From: Candidatus Competibacteraceae bacterium
GTDB lineage: Bacteria; Pseudomonadota; Gammaproteobacteria; Competibacterales; Competibacteraceae
Assembly (NCBI GenBank): GCA_003989075.1
Contig: RXIX01000013.1
Span: forward strand, 1 to 49,275
Direction: 5' to 3'
DNA: 49,275 nt
Shown one piece after another: positions 26,827 through 38,200 of this stretch. Positions within the stretch are counted from its first letter, which is position 1. Each line of letters begins with the position of its first letter. The translations under genes and the position numbers were made by a program. The notes below the pieces were generated by a model, which saw only the letters and a list, made by a program, of their open reading frames with translations, searched no databases and had not been told where the DNA came from.

Positions 26827-28662
26827 TTACTCCACCGTCACCGATTTGGCCAGATTGCGCGGCTGATCAACATCGGTACCTTTGAGAATGGCGACGTGAT
26901 AGGCGAGTAGTTGCAGCGGCACGGTGAACACGATCGGTGCGATCGATTCCGGCACCGCGCCCAGCGCCAGCACATGAGTATCGACGCCGCGCAGATGGGT
27001 ATCCACCTCGCGGTCGGCAAACAGGAACAGCACGCCGCCGCGCGCGCGCACTTCCTGCAGATTGGACAGCACCTTTTCCAGCAGTCCGTCCCTGGGCAGC
27101 ACGCACACCACCGGCATGTCGTTATCCACCAGCGCCAGCGGCCCGTGCTTGAGCTCACCCGCTGGATAGGCCTCGGCGTGAATGTAGGAAATTTCCTTGA
27201 GCTTGAGCGCGCCTTCCATGGCCACCGGATACTGCGGGCCACGCCCCAGAAACAGGGCATGATGCTTCTCGGCAAAGTGCTCGGCCAGCCGCTCGATAGC
27301 GCCATTCAGCGCCAGCGCTTCTTCCAGTGCCTTGGGCAGGCGCTCCAGATCCCGCGCCAGCACTGCTTCATCGGCTTCGCTCAGACCATGCCGCCGACCC
27401 AGCGCCAGCGCCAGCAGCCGCAGCGCCACCAGTTGCGTGGTAAAGGCCTTGGTCGAAGCCACGCCAATTTCGCGGCCGGCACGGGTCAGCAGGACCAGTG
27501 CTGATTCACGCACCAGCGAGCTTTCGGCGACGTTGCAGATGGCCAGGGTGGACAGATAGCCGCGTTCCCTGGCGGCGCGCAGGGCAGCCAGGGTGTCGGC
27601 CGTCTCACCGGATTGGGAAATGCTGACGAACAGCGTCCCCGGTGGGGTCACGCCACGCCGGTAACGATATTCGCTGGCCACTTCCACCGTGCAGGGCACG
27701 CCCAGGCTTTCCAGCCAGTAGCGGGCTACCAAGCCAGCGTGATAGCTGGTGCCGCAGGCGACGATGTGTACGCCCGCAGTCTGGTCGAATACCGCATTGG
27801 CGTCCGGCCCGAAGCTGTCTTCCAGCAGTCGGCCCTGATGAATGCGGCCCTCCAGGGTTTCCGCAACCACACCCGGCTGCTCGAAAATTTCCTTAAGCAT
27901 GAAATGGCGATAGTTGCCCTTGCCAACCGCACCGCCCTGCTGCGCGGCATAGGACAGCGGTCGCTCCACCCGCAGCCCGGCGTGATCGTAGATCGTGAAA
28001 CCGTCGCGGCGCACCTCGGCGATATCGCCCTCGTCGAGAAACACGAAAGTCTGGGTGACCGGGGCCAGGGCGAACACGTCCGAAGCAATAAAATGCTCCT
28101 CGATACCGATGCCCAGCACCAGCGGACTTCCGGCGCGCGCGGCGATCAGACAATCCGGCTGGGTGCGGCAGATCACGCCGAGGCTATAGGCGCCGGTCAG
28201 GCGGGTCACCGCCCGCTGCACCGCCACGCGCAGATCGTCGGTATCGCGCAGGCATTGATCGATCAGGTGGGCAACCACTTCGGTATCAGTGTCGGACTCG
28301 AAGCGATAACCAGCGGCGATCAGTTCGGCCTTGAGTTCCTGATAGTTCTCGATGATGCCGTTGTGCACCACCGCCACCGCGTCATTGCTGACATGTGGAT
28401 GGGCGTTGCGCTCGCAGGGTTCGCCATGCGTCGCCCAGCGGGTGTGGGCAATGCCCAGCGGACCGCGCACCGGTTCCGCGCGCAGACGTTCGGCCAGAGC
28501 CTGCACCTTGCCCACCGCGCGCAGGCGATGTAACTGACCATCGCGGCTGTCGACGGTAACGATGCCTGCCGAGTCATAGCCGCGGTATTCGAGCCGCCGC
28601 AGCCCTTCAAGCAGGATGGGCGTGACATTGCGTTCAGCGATGGCGCCGACGATTCCACACAT
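26827..28662 (-). CDS. glmS: Glutamine-fructose-6-phosphate aminotransferase GlmS
   Basis: GlmS makes glucosamine-6-phosphate, the entry to UDP-GlcNAc for peptidoglycan, lipid A and surface glycans. ATG 28662 gives 611 aa starting [12 protein letters not shown], so the catalytic Cys is exposed after Met removal. The glutaminase half shows [20 protein letters not shown] and [11 protein letters not shown]. Two SIS domains follow ([49 protein letters not shown]) and the C-terminus is [10 protein letters not shown]. Upstream in-frame codons are Cys/Trp/Arg-rich noise overlapping ackA. A good terminator follows. I saw no glmS ribozyme, which is a Gram-positive feature. Confidence 0.97.
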   Translation of the reverse strand: MCGIVGAIAERNVTPILLEGLRRLEYRGYDSAGIVTVDSRDGQLHRLRAVGKVQALAERLRAEPVRGPLGIAHTRWATHGEPCERNAHPHVSNDAVAVVHNGIIENYQELKAELIAAGYRFESDTDTEVVAHLIDQCLRDTDDLRVAVQRAVTRLTGAYSLGVICRTQPDCLIAARAGSPLVLGIGIEEHFIASDVFALAPVTQTFVFLDEGDIAEVRRDGFTIYDHAGLRVERPLSYAAQQGGAVGKGNYRHFMLKEIFEQPGVVAETLEGRIHQGRLLEDSFGPDANAVFDQTAGVHIVACGTSYHAGLVARYWLESLGVPCTVEVASEYRYRRGVTPPGTLFVSISQSGETADTLAALRAARERGYLSTLAICNVAESSLVRESALVLLTRAGREIGVASTKAFTTQLVALRLLALALGRRHGLSEADEAVLARDLERLPKALEEALALNGAIERLAEHFAEKHHALFLGRGPQYPVAMEGALKLKEISYIHAEAYPAGELKHGPLALVDNDMPVVCVLPRDGLLEKVLSNLQEVRARGGVLFLFADREVDTHLRGVDTHVLALGAVPESIAPIVFTVPLQLLAYHVAILKGTDVDQPRNLAKSVTVE

Positions 28663-28703
28663 GGACGATACCTGAAAGGAAGGAGAAAACAGCAGATTAG
28701 CGA

Positions 28704-28723
28704 CTTGTCCCCTGGGGAACAAG
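28704..28723. repeat. Near-palindrome in the glmS leader
   Basis: CTTGT-CCCC-T-GGGG-A-ACAAG is symmetric apart from the centre base and one bulged A. It lies about 42-61 bases upstream of the glmS ATG, between ackA and glmS. It could be an operator or a leader hairpin; no regulator is suggested by the sequence alone. Confidence 0.4.
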
Positions 28724-28747
28724 CCGCCGCTGGACCGTCGCTTCGGT

Positions 28748-29947
28748 TCAGTTGCCCAGCACCAGCCGCCGGGCATGACGGGCGATGACCAGCTCCTCAT
28801 TGGTCGGCAGCACCCACACCGCCACCCGACTGCCGGGCTGATCGATGCGCATGGCGTGGCGCTCGTTTGCAGCCGCGTCCATGGCGACGCCCAGCCAGGC
28901 CGCGCGGGCGCAGACCTGTTCGCGCACCGCCGCCGCATGCTCACCGATGCCACCGGTGAACACCAGCGCATCCAGCCCGCCCAGCACTGCGGTCAGGCTG
29001 CCCAGTTCCTGGGTGATGCGATAGGTAAAGTGCTCCACCGCCAGCCGCGCCTCGGGTTCCGGACTGGCCAGCAGTTCGCGCATGTCGTTGCTGATCCCCG
29101 ACAGGCCGAGCAGACCGGATTGCTTGTAAAGCAGGTTGGTCAGTGCCTTGGCATCCAGACCGTGCTGTTCCATCAGGTAAATCAGCACGCCCGGATCCAG
29201 GCCACCGCTGCGTGTGCCCATTGGCAGGCCATCGACGGCGGTAAAGCCCATGGAGCTGTTCACGCTGCGGCCATCGTGCATCGCGCACATGCTGGCACCA
29301 TTACCCAAATGCGCTACAACTACTCGCCCGGTCGCCGGCGTGCCCATGCGCGCGGCCAGAGCACCGGCGATGTATTCATAGGACAGACCATGAAAGCCGT
29401 AGCGCTGCACGCCTTCATCGCGATAGACGCGCGGCAGGGCAAACAGCCGCGCCAACTGCGGCTGGCTGCGATGGAAGGCGGTATCGAAACAGGCCACCTG
29501 CGGCAGATCGGGGCGCACTGTACTCAGGGCGCGAATCCCAGCCAGGTTGTGCGGCTGATGCAGCGGCGCCAGCGGCACGAAGGCCTCCAGCCGCGCCAGC
29601 ACCTCCGGGCCAAGCAACTGCGGATCGCTGTAATCCTCGCCGCCATGCACCACGCGATGCCCGACCGCCACCACCTCGGGCAGGCCCGGGGTTTCCGCCA
29701 GCCAGCCAAGCAGCTCGCGCAACGCCGCCTGATGGGTGTAGACCTGACCGGCCGGCGCCGCGGGCCAGCGATCGACCAGCACCTGCCGCGCATGATCACG
29801 GGCCACGAAATGCGGCCGCTCGCCACCGATGTTTTCCTGCAGACCGCCGCACACCAGCTCCAGCTCGCCACCATCGGCCGGCAGGGCGAATACCGAAAAC
29901 TTGATGCTCGACGAGCCCGCGTTCAGAACCAGCAGACCCTGAGCCAT
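28748..29947 (-). CDS. ackA: Acetate kinase AckA
   Basis: AckA interconverts acetate plus ATP and acetyl phosphate. The 399-aa protein starts [20 protein letters not shown] (N-A-G-S-S-S). It carries [58 protein letters not shown] and [10 protein letters not shown], all acetokinase motifs. ATG 29947 overlaps the upstream Pta stop (TGATG) and has GAGGAAG about eight bases before it, so ackA is coupled to the fused Pta gene. An in-frame GTG at 29950 is less likely. Confidence 0.96.
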   Translation of the reverse strand: MAQGLLVLNAGSSSIKFSVFALPADGGELELVCGGLQENIGGERPHFVARDHARQVLVDRWPAAPAGQVYTHQAALRELLGWLAETPGLPEVVAVGHRVVHGGEDYSDPQLLGPEVLARLEAFVPLAPLHQPHNLAGIRALSTVRPDLPQVACFDTAFHRSQPQLARLFALPRVYRDEGVQRYGFHGLSYEYIAGALAARMGTPATGRVVVAHLGNGASMCAMHDGRSVNSSMGFTAVDGLPMGTRSGGLDPGVLIYLMEQHGLDAKALTNLLYKQSGLLGLSGISNDMRELLASPEPEARLAVEHFTYRITQELGSLTAVLGGLDALVFTGGIGEHAAAVREQVCARAAWLGVAMDAAANERHAMRIDQPGSRVAVWVLPTNEELVIARHARRLVLGN

Positions 29948-31335
29948 CACAGCTTCCTCTTGCGGTTGGCGTGCAGCACGGCCAGCGCGCAGGATGCCAT
30001 GCGGGTCAGGGCGCCATCGGCGCGACTGGTCAGCACGATCGGCACCCGCGCGCCCAGCACCAGCCCGGCGGCCTGCGCCTCGGCCAGATACTGCAACTGC
30101 TTGGCGATCATGTTGCCGGCTTCCAGATCCGGCACCAGCAGAATATCGGCATCGCCGGCCACCTCGGATTTGATGCCCTTGGTCTTGGCCGCCTGCTTGG
30201 AAATGGCGTTATCAAAGGCCAGCGGTCCGTCGAGCACGCCGCCGGTGATCTGGCCGCGATCGGACATCTTGCACAGCGCCGCCGCATCCATGGTTGCGCG
30301 CAGCTTGGGCGTGACCGTCTCCACCGCCGACAGGATCGCCACCTTGGGCCGGTCGGTGCCGATGGTCTGCGCCAGATCGATGGCGTTCTGCACGATGTCG
30401 CCCTTGGTGAGCAGGTCCGGGTCGATGTTGATCGCCGCGTCGGTGATGATCAGCAGCTTGGGATAGGTCGGCACATCCATGACGAACACATGGCTGATGC
30501 GGCGTGCGGTACGCAGGCCCGTATCACTGCGCACCACCTGGCCCATCAGTTCGTCGGTGTGCAGGCTGCCCTTCATCAGAATGCCGGCCGCGCCGCTGCG
30601 CACCAGTTCCACACCCTTGGCGGCGGCGGCATGGCTGTGCGGCACATCCAGAATCTCAAAACCGCTGATATCGACACCGGCGGCGGCGGCGGCTTCCAGA
30701 ATCTTGCTCTTGGGCCCGACCAGGATCGGCTCGATCAGACCCGCCTGCGCCGCACCGGCCGCGCCTTCCAGCGACACTGAATCCACTGGATGCACCACTG
30801 CCGTGCGCACCGGCGGATGCTGCGCGGCCATGTCGATCAGCTTCTTGTGGCGGGCACCCTGTTCATGGAAATGCACATCCGGCAGGTCGATCAGCGGGCG
30901 ATGGATCTTGCGCGCCGGCGCCTGCACCTTGGCCGTGCCTTCGAACACCCGCTCATCGTTCTGGTTGAGACCGATGCATTCCAGGAGCACGGTGCGGTCA
31001 GCCGGCTGCTTGGATAGCACCGTCGCCTTGACCCGCAAGGTGTCGCCGACATGCACCGAGTGCAGAAAGCGCAGGTCCTGCGAGCGGTATACGGTGCCGG
31101 CGCCAGGCAGATAGGTGCCGAGCACGCCGGAAATCAGCGACGCGCCGAGCAGGCTATGCGCTACCACCTGCTGACCGCTCTGTTCAGCAGCGTATTGCTC
31201 GTCGATGTGGGTCGGGTTCATGTCGCCCGACAACAAGGCAAACAGCTCGATATCCCTTTTGCTGAGCAATTTGGAAATGTTGGCCGTCTGGCCAACGGTA
31301 ATTTCGTCAAACGTGTAATTTTCAACAAAGTCCAC
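29947..31335 (-). CDS. MaoC hydratase-like / phosphate acetyltransferase fusion
   Basis: Two domains are joined. Residues about 1-140 form a MaoC (R-hydratase) hot-dog domain: DEITVGQTANISKLLS, LSGDMNPTHIDEQYA, VVAHSLLGASLISGVLG. Residues about 165-462 are a Pta/Ptb-type phosphotransacylase: VHPVDSVSLEGAAGAA, ILMKGSLHTDELMG, RRISHVFVMDVPTYPK, ADILLVPDLEAGNM and VPIVLTSRADG. This is the known 'bifunctional enoyl-CoA hydratase/phosphate acetyltransferase' family, paired with AckA for acyl-CoA to acyl phosphate to acid plus ATP. GTG 31335 with GGGA seven bases upstream is preferred; a TTG at 31371 lacks a good site. Whether the substrate is acetyl-CoA or a longer acyl-CoA is open. Confidence 0.93.
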   Translation of the reverse strand: MDFVENYTFDEITVGQTANISKLLSKRDIELFALLSGDMNPTHIDEQYAAEQSGQQVVAHSLLGASLISGVLGTYLPGAGTVYRSQDLRFLHSVHVGDTLRVKATVLSKQPADRTVLLECIGLNQNDERVFEGTAKVQAPARKIHRPLIDLPDVHFHEQGARHKKLIDMAAQHPPVRTAVVHPVDSVSLEGAAGAAQAGLIEPILVGPKSKILEAAAAAGVDISGFEILDVPHSHAAAAKGVELVRSGAAGILMKGSLHTDELMGQVVRSDTGLRTARRISHVFVMDVPTYPKLLIITDAAINIDPDLLTKGDIVQNAIDLAQTIGTDRPKVAILSAVETVTPKLRATMDAAALCKMSDRGQITGGVLDGPLAFDNAISKQAAKTKGIKSEVAGDADILLVPDLEAGNMIAKQLQYLAEAQAAGLVLGARVPIVLTSRADGALTRMASCALAVLHANRKRKL

Positions 31336-31454
31336 GGCTATTCCCGAAGCGCTTGATTGTTTTGGGCTCAAATCCGGTTGCGATGCCCGCTGGACATGCT
31401 CGGTTTGTGCATCGCACCACGCAGCTTAACGCCGTGTCCGGGGCAGTTGCAAAC

Positions 31455-31494
31455 GAAACGGCCGGCTGCTGCGGACATGACGCAGCAGCCGGCC
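31455..31494 (-). terminator. Terminator-like perfect hairpin after galU
   Basis: Perfect 14-base arms (31460-31473 and 31481-31494, GGCCGGCTGCTGCG and its complement) enclose the seven-base loop GACATGA. On the minus strand it is followed by GTTTCGTTT, a modest T-rich tail. It lies 25 bases after the galU stop. Confidence 0.75.
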
Positions 31495-31518
31495 GACCGG
31501 CTTTACTGAATGTGCTGT

Positions 31519-32436
31519 TTACTCGGCGTTGCCGGGCGGGAAGCCGCCGCCGATGCGCTGCGGCAGGGATTGCAGGTAGGTACGGAACTCGTCGCCGAGT
31601 TCCGCGTGCTGCAGGCCGTACTCGATGGTAGCGATCAGGTAGCCGATCTTGCTGCCGCAGTCGTAGCGGCGGCCGGAAAATTCATAGGCCAGTACCTGTT
31701 CCTCATTGAGCAGCGCGGCGATGCCATCGGTCAGCTGAATTTCGTTGCCGGCGCCCCGCGGGGTCTTTTCCAGCAGCTCGAAAATACGCGGGGTGAGGAT
31801 ATAGCGGCCGACCACGGCCAGATCGGAGGGCGCATTTTCCGGCTTGGGCTTTTCGACAATACCGTCGACATTGCTCAGCCGGGTGGCGAAGGGCAGCGGG
31901 TGGACAATGCCGTATTTGTTGGTTTCCAGGGGTGGCACACGCTCAACGCCGAGGATCGAGCACTGATACTTGTTGAAATGGCGGGCCATCTGGGTCAGTG
32001 CGCCGCCTTCGACGCGGTCCTCGGCGATCAGGTCATCGGCGAGAATCACCGCAAAGGGTTCGTTACCGACCACCGGCCGCGCGCACAGCACGGCGTGGCC
32101 GAGACCGAGCGCTTCGGCCTGACGGACATAGACGCATTCCACCCGGGGCGGGACGATGTTGCGCACGATCTGCAGCAGCTCGGTCTTGCCGCGGGTTTCC
32201 AGCTCCACTTCCAGCTCGTAGGCCTTGTCGAAGTGATCGGCGATGGCGTTCTTGGTGCGGCCGATGATAAACACCAAAGTCTCAACCCCGGCCTCGACCG
32301 CTTCCTCGACCGCGTACTGAATCAGCGGCTTATCAACAATCGGGAGCATTTCCTTGGGGCTGGCCTTGGTCGCCGGCAGGAAGCGCGTTCCGAGACCGGC
32401 CACGGGGAATACCGCCTTGCGTACTTGCCGTTTCAC
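31519..32436 (-). CDS. galU: UTP-glucose-1-phosphate uridylyltransferase GalU
   Basis: GalU makes UDP-glucose for surface glycans and trehalose or galactose routes. GTG 32436, behind GAGG eight bases upstream, gives 305 aa starting with [20 protein letters not shown]; the next piece [20 protein letters not shown] is the family signature. [46 protein letters not shown] and [18 protein letters not shown] are also present. Upstream in-frame ATG codons would add a non-homologous leader. It is a monocistronic unit between a clpB terminator and its own terminator. Confidence 0.95.
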   Translation of the reverse strand: MKRQVRKAVFPVAGLGTRFLPATKASPKEMLPIVDKPLIQYAVEEAVEAGVETLVFIIGRTKNAIADHFDKAYELEVELETRGKTELLQIVRNIVPPRVECVYVRQAEALGLGHAVLCARPVVGNEPFAVILADDLIAEDRVEGGALTQMARHFNKYQCSILGVERVPPLETNKYGIVHPLPFATRLSNVDGIVEKPKPENAPSDLAVVGRYILTPRIFELLEKTPRGAGNEIQLTDGIAALLNEEQVLAYEFSGRRYDCGSKIGYLIATIEYGLQHAELGDEFRTYLQSLPQRIGGGFPPGNAE

Positions 32437-32522
32437 CTTGTCTACCTCGCTGGTTATGGTTCTATCGCCATGCTGCTTGTTATGGCGCTGCATTGTCCGG
32501 CAACGCACCGGACCGGACAAGC

Positions 32523-32544
32523 AAAAAACCCCGCCGCAGCGGGG
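32523..32544 (-). terminator. Intrinsic terminator of clpB
   Basis: On the minus strand GCCCCGC-TGCG-GCGGGG is followed directly by six T. It begins about 20 bases after the clpB stop. A classical strong rho-independent terminator. Confidence 0.92.
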
Positions 32545-32564
32545 CTTTCGCCTGCACCACCCGA

Positions 32565-35162
32565 TTACTTCTCCAGCCGCACCGCGCCACCCTTGCTGAA
32601 GCTCAGGCCCTCCGGTCCAGCATCGACAACCACGGTATCATCCGGCCCGAACTCACCGCCCAGAATGCGCCGCGCCAGCGGATTCTCCAATTCCTGCTGA
32701 ATCGCCCGCTTCAAGGGCCGCGCGCCGTAGACCGGATCGAAGCCGGCCTCGCCCAGCCTGTCCAAGGCCGCATCGGTGATTTCCAGGCCCATCTGCCGGT
32801 CGGCCAGCCGCTTGCGCAGATAACCGATCTGAATATCGGCAATCGCCCGAATCTGCTCCCGCCCCAGCGGATGGAACACCACCACTTCGTCGATCCGGTT
32901 GACGAACTCGGGCCGGAAATGATCCGCCACCTGCGCCATCACCATGCTCTTCATCAGCGGGTAGTTGTCCTGCGCCGCCAACTCTTGAATCATCTGCGAG
33001 CCAAGGTTGGAGGTCATCACCACCACGGTATTGCGGAAATCCACCGTGCGGCCCTGACCGTCGGTCAGCCGGCCATCGTCCAGCACTTGCAGCAGCACGT
33101 TGAACACATCCGGGTGCGCCTTCTCGACCTCGTCCAGCAGGATCACGGCATACGGCCGCCGCCGGATCGCCTCAGTCAGATAACCGCCTTCCTCATAACC
33201 GACATAGCCGGGCGGCGCACCGATCATCCGCGCCACCGAATGCTTCTCCATGAACTCGGACATATCGACCCGCACCAGCGCTTCCTCGGTGTCGAACAGG
33301 AACTCAGCCAGCGCCTTGCACAGTTCGGTCTTGCCGACGCCGGTCGGGCCGAGGAACAGGAATGAGCCGTTGGGCCGGTTGGGATCGGACAGTCCCGCGC
33401 GCGAGCGGCGAATGGCGTCGCTCACCGCCTTGACCGCCTCGGTCTGCCCAACGACCCGGCGCTGAATCGCCTCCTCCATCCGCAGCAGCTTATCGCGTTC
33501 GCCTTCCAGCATCTTCGCGACCGGAATACCGGTCCACTTGGACACCACTTCGGCGATTTCCTCGTCGGTCACCTTGTTGCGCAGCAGCGTGAACGCCGCG
33601 TGCTCGACGACGCCAGTCTGCGCCAGCTTGCGCTCCAGTTCCGGAATCCGCCCATAGCTCAGTTCCGACATCCGCGCCAGATCGCCGGCACGGCGCGCGG
33701 TTTCCAGTTCCAATCGCGCCCGTTCCAATTCTTCCTTAACCTGGGCCGAACCGTGCAGCGCCAGCTTTTCCGCTTTCCACACCTCCTCAAGATCGTTGTA
33801 CTCGCGCTCCAGACGGCTGATTTCCTGTTCCAGCAGCCCGAGGCGCTTTTTCGACGCCTCATCACTTTCCTTCTTCAGCGCCTCGCGCTCGATCTTGAGC
33901 TGAATCAGCCGCCGTTCCAGGCGATCCATTTCTTCGGGCTTGGAATCGATTTCCATGCGAATCCGCGAACCGGCCTCATCGACCAGATCAATCGCCTTGT
34001 CGGGCAGATTGCGATCGGTGATATAGCGGTGCGAGAGCGTAGCGGCGGCCACAATCGCCGGGTCGGTGATCTCGACGCCGTGATGAATCTCGTAGCGCTC
34101 CTTGAGCCCACGCAGAATGGCAATGGTGTCCTCAACGGTCGGTTCATTGACCAGCACCTTTTGAAAGCGCCGTTCCAGCGCTGCATCCTTCTCGACGTAC
34201 TTGCGGTATTCGTCCAGCGTGGTCGCGCCGATGCAGTGCAGTTCGCCACGCGCCAGGGCCGGCTTGAGCATGTTGCCGGCATCCATCGCGCCTTCGGCCT
34301 TGCCGGCGCCGACCATGGTGTGCAATTCATCAATAAACAGAACGATCTGCCCTTCCTGTTTCGACAGATCCTTGAGAACCGCCTTGAGCCGCTCCTCGAA
34401 TTCGCCACGGAACTTGGCCCCGGCGATCAGCGCACCCATATCCAAGGCCAGCACCCGCTTGTGCTTGAGGCCCTCTGGCACTTCGCCATTGATGATGCGC
34501 TGCGCCAGCCCTTCGACAATTGCGGTCTTACCCACGCCCGGCTCGCCGATCAGCACCGGGTTGTTCTTGGTGCGGCGGGCCAGGACCTGAATGGTGCGGC
34601 GAATCTCGTCATCGCGACCAATCACCGGATCGAGCTTGCCCTGCTCGGCGCGCGTGGTCAGGTCGATGGTGTATTTTTCCAGCGCCTGCCGCTGATCCTC
34701 GGCATTCTGATCCTCGACCTTCTGGCCGCCGCGCATGGCCTCAATGCCGCGCTCGATCAGGCTCCTGGTCGCGCCAGCCTTGCGCAGCAAAGCGCCCAGT
34801 TCGCCCTTGTCTTCCAGCGCGGCCAGCACAAACAGTTCGGAGGAGATGTAGCTGTCCTTGCGCTGCTGAGCCAGCTTGTCGGTCAGGTTCAGCAAACGGG
34901 ACAGGGCATTGGAAACCTGCACATCGCCGCCAGCGCCCTCGACGCGCGGCAGACGGTCGAGCGCTTCGCCAAGCTGGGAGCGCAGCAGATTGACGTTGAC
35001 ATCGGCCTGGGCGAGCAGGGGCCGCACCGTGCCGCCGTCCTGATCGAGCAGTGCTGCCAATACATGCACCGGCTCGATGAATTGATGGTCGCGGCCCACC
35101 GCCAGACTCTGAGCGTCGCTCAGAGCCAATTGAAACTTGCTGGTCAGTTTGTCCATGCGCAT
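32565..35162 (-). CDS. clpB: ATP-dependent disaggregase ClpB
   Basis: ClpB pulls proteins out of heat-induced aggregates with DnaK. The 865-aa length and plan match the family: N-domain repeats ([20 protein letters not shown]), first AAA+ module with Walker A GEPGVGKT and [13 protein letters not shown], the long coiled-coil M domain (about 400-530, very rich in Glu/Arg/Leu), second AAA+ with [34 protein letters not shown] and the pore phrase GYVGYEEGG, and the arginine/sensor region [12 protein letters not shown] and [13 protein letters not shown] 35162 (MRMD, like MRLD of known ClpB) follows GGGGA at eight bases. A sigma32-type promoter lies upstream and a terminator downstream, so it is a single-gene heat-shock unit. 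Confidence 0.97.
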   Translation of the reverse strand: MRMDKLTSKFQLALSDAQSLAVGRDHQFIEPVHVLAALLDQDGGTVRPLLAQADVNVNLLRSQLGEALDRLPRVEGAGGDVQVSNALSRLLNLTDKLAQQRKDSYISSELFVLAALEDKGELGALLRKAGATRSLIERGIEAMRGGQKVEDQNAEDQRQALEKYTIDLTTRAEQGKLDPVIGRDDEIRRTIQVLARRTKNNPVLIGEPGVGKTAIVEGLAQRIINGEVPEGLKHKRVLALDMGALIAGAKFRGEFEERLKAVLKDLSKQEGQIVLFIDELHTMVGAGKAEGAMDAGNMLKPALARGELHCIGATTLDEYRKYVEKDAALERRFQKVLVNEPTVEDTIAILRGLKERYEIHHGVEITDPAIVAAATLSHRYITDRNLPDKAIDLVDEAGSRIRMEIDSKPEEMDRLERRLIQLKIEREALKKESDEASKKRLGLLEQEISRLEREYNDLEEVWKAEKLALHGSAQVKEELERARLELETARRAGDLARMSELSYGRIPELERKLAQTGVVEHAAFTLLRNKVTDEEIAEVVSKWTGIPVAKMLEGERDKLLRMEEAIQRRVVGQTEAVKAVSDAIRRSRAGLSDPNRPNGSFLFLGPTGVGKTELCKALAEFLFDTEEALVRVDMSEFMEKHSVARMIGAPPGYVGYEEGGYLTEAIRRRPYAVILLDEVEKAHPDVFNVLLQVLDDGRLTDGQGRTVDFRNTVVVMTSNLGSQMIQELAAQDNYPLMKSMVMAQVADHFRPEFVNRIDEVVVFHPLGREQIRAIADIQIGYLRKRLADRQMGLEITDAALDRLGEAGFDPVYGARPLKRAIQQELENPLARRILGGEFGPDDTVVVDAGPEGLSFSKGGAVRLEK

Positions 35163-35198
35163 GCGTGCGTTCCCCGTAAAAACGTAATTTCCCTAGTG

Positions 35199-35225
35199 AA
35201 TAGGGGTGGTTTTACGGAATTCAAG
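35199..35225 (-). promoter_or_regulatory. Sigma32-type heat-shock promoter of clpB
   Basis: On the minus strand CTTGAA (35225-35220) is separated by 13 bases from CCCCTATT (35206-35199). This matches the RpoH consensus (CTTGAA, spacer near 13-15, CCCCAT-T) closely. The start point would lie near 35192, about 30 bases before the clpB ATG. Confidence 0.8.
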
Positions 35226-35287
35226 ACAGCAGGCCATGGCCCACACCCCAAGCCCGCTACGGAGCAAGGGGTGCACGGGCACGCCCG

Positions 35288-38200
35288 CTAGCCCAGCCAG
35301 CGCCGGGCATTGCGGAACAGGCGCAGCCACGGCCCGTCCTCGCCCCAGCCATCGGGATGCCAGGAATGCTGCACGCTGCGGAAGACCCGTTCCGGATGCG
35401 GCATCAGCAGCGTGAAACGCCCATCACGGCTGCACAGCCCGGTGATGCCGTCCGGCGAGCCATTCGGATTGGCCGGATAGGTGCACGCCGGTTGACCGTA
35501 ATGGTCGATAAAGCGCAGCGCGACCACACCCGCCGCCCGCGCTGCCGCTGGCCCATCGGCATCGCGAAATTCGGCGCGGCCTTCCCCATGCGCGACGGTG
35601 ATCGGCAGGCGCGAGCCGGCCATGCCCTGCAGGAACAGCGATGGCGACGGCAGCACCTCGACCAGGCTCAGGCGCGCTTCAAATTGCTCAACCCGATTAC
35701 GCACGAAGCGCGGCCACAGATCGGCGCCGGCGATCAGCTCATGCAGATTGGAGAACATCTGGCAGCCATTGCACACCCCGAGACCGAAGCTGTCGGAGCG
35801 GGCAAAGAATGCGGCGAATTCATCACGGGCACGCGGATTGAACAGGATCGACTTGGCCCAGCCCTCGCCGGCGCCCAGCACGTCACCATAGGAAAAGCCG
35901 CCACAGGCCGCCAGACCCTGGAAATCGGCCAGCGATACCCGCCCGGCGATCAGATCACTCATGTGCACATCGACCGCAGCGAAACCGGCCCGATCAAAGG
36001 CGGCGGCCATTTCCACCTGACCATTGACGCCCTGCTCGCGCAGGATCGCGACCCGCGGTCGTACATCGCTGGCGATGAATGGCGCGGCCACATCCTCGGC
36101 AGGATCGAAACTCAGCAGCACGCTCAGGCCCGGATCGGCTGGATCACAGGCCGCATCAAAGGCCTCACGGGCACAGTCGGGATGATCACGCAACGCCTGC
36201 AGGCGATAGCTGGTTTCCGACCAGGCGCGGCGCAATTCGGCACGCGACCCGGTGAATACGGTTTCCCCGGCGAAGCGCAGCCGCAGATCATCGCTGGCAT
36301 TGGGCGCACCAATCACATGGCAGCACTCCCCCAGACCGGCAGCGGCCAGCGTGGCCAGCACCGCCGCGCGATCGCTGACCCGGACCTGCACCACCGCGCC
36401 CAGCTCCTCGGCGAACAGCGCCGGCAGCAGCTCCTCACCGAGATCGTCGAGCAGCACAGTCACGCCGCAGCCGCCGGCAAACATCATCTCCACCAGCACC
36501 GCCAGCAGACCGCCATCGGAGCGATCGTGATAGGCCAGCAGGCGGCCGCTGGCGTTGAGCTGCTGGATGGCGGCAAAGAAGGCGCGCAGATCCGCAGCGG
36601 AATCGACATCCGGCACCGCCTCACCACACTGGTTGCAGACCTGGGCCAGCGCCGAACCGCCCAGGCGATTCCGGCCACGCCCCAGATCAATCAGGATCAG
36701 ATCGGTATCGCCACGATCGCGGCGCAACTGCGGGGTCAGGGTGCGGCGCAGATCAACCACCGGCGCGAAGGCCGAGACGATCAGCGACAGCGGCGCAACC
36801 ACGCTCCTGTGCGCACCGTCGTCCGCCTCCCAGACCGTGCGCATCGACAATGAATCCTTGCCGACCGGAATGGCGATGCCCAGCGCCGGGCACAGCTCCA
36901 GACCGACCGCGCGCACGGTATCGAACAGGCGTGCATCCTCGCCAGGATGTCCGGCGGCCGCCATCCAGTTGGCCGACAGCTTGACATCACCGAGCTTGTC
37001 GATACGCGCCGCCGCGATGTTGGTCAGCGCCTCGCCGACCGCCATGCGCCCCGAGGCCGGTGCATCCAGCACCGCCAGCGGCGTGCGTTCGCCCAGCGCC
37101 ATGGCCTCGCCGCTATCGGTGTCGAAGCTGGTCGCGGTCACCGCGACATCGCTGACCGGCACCTGCCAGGGCCCGACCATCTGGTCGCGACACACCAGCC
37201 CGGTAACGCTGCGATCACCAATGGTGATCAGAAAGCTCTTGTCGGCCACGGCAGGCAGGCGCAGCACCCGCACCACCGCCTCGCCCAGATCAAGGCCACT
37301 CAGGTCCAGCGGCCGGGGCGCGACCGGCTCGCGGGTCACGTCGCGCTGCATCCTCGGCGGTTTGCCGAACAGCACGCTCATTGGCAGATCCACCGGCCGG
37401 TTGTCGAACTGGCGATCGCTGACGATCAATTGTGCGTCGCCCCCGGTGGCAACACCGATCAGCGCGTAGGGGCAGCGTTCCCGTTCACACAGCGCCCTGA
37501 AGGCGGCCAGACCCTCGGCGGCAATCGCCAGCACATAGCGCTCCTGGGCCTCGTTGCACCAGATCTGCATCGGCGACATGCCCGGATCGGCGTTGGGCAC
37601 CGCACGCAGTTCAAAATCACCGCCGCGCCCGGCGCCATGCACGATTTCCGGCACGGCGTTGGACAGGCCACCGGCGCCGACATCGTGCACCGACAGGATC
37701 GGATTATCCGCACCCAGGGCGGTGCAGCGGTCGATCACTTCCTGAGCGCGACGCTGGATTTCCGGGTTGCCGCGCTGCACCGAGGCAAAGTCGAGATCCG
37801 CATGGGAACTGCCCGCCGCCATGCTGGAGGCTGCGCCGCCGCCAAGACCAATCAGCATCGCCGGCCCGCCCAGCACCACGATGGCCGTGCCCGGCGGCAG
37901 TTTAACCTTGTGCACATGCGGCTCGCGGATATTGCCCAGGCCGCCGGCGAGCATGATCGGCTTGTGGTAGCCGCGCCGCTGGCCATCGGGCCCGTCATCC
38001 TCGAAGCTGCGGAAATAGCCGGCCAGATTGGGGCGACCAAATTCGTTGTTGAACGCCGCCGCACCAAGCGGCCCGTCCAGCATGATGTCCAGCGCCGTAG
38101 CGATACGTTCGGGCTTGCCGTAGTCGCGTTCCCAAGGCTGGATAAAACCGGGAATGCGCAGGTTGGACACCGAGAAGCCGCACAGACCGGCCTTGGGTTT

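Noticed and set aside
28663..28747. A glmS ribozyme or riboswitch in the glmS leader
   Set aside because: The leader is under 90 bases and shows none of the conserved ribozyme core; such ribozymes are typical of Gram-positive bacteria.
28663..28971. N-terminal extension of GlmS
   Set aside because: The catalytic Cys must follow the initiator Met (MCGIVG at 28662). The extra codons overlap ackA.
35226..35287. A terminator after purL
   Set aside because: GC-rich pairing (GTGCACCCC with GGGGTG) exists but without a T-run and with a long loop, so I did not list it.
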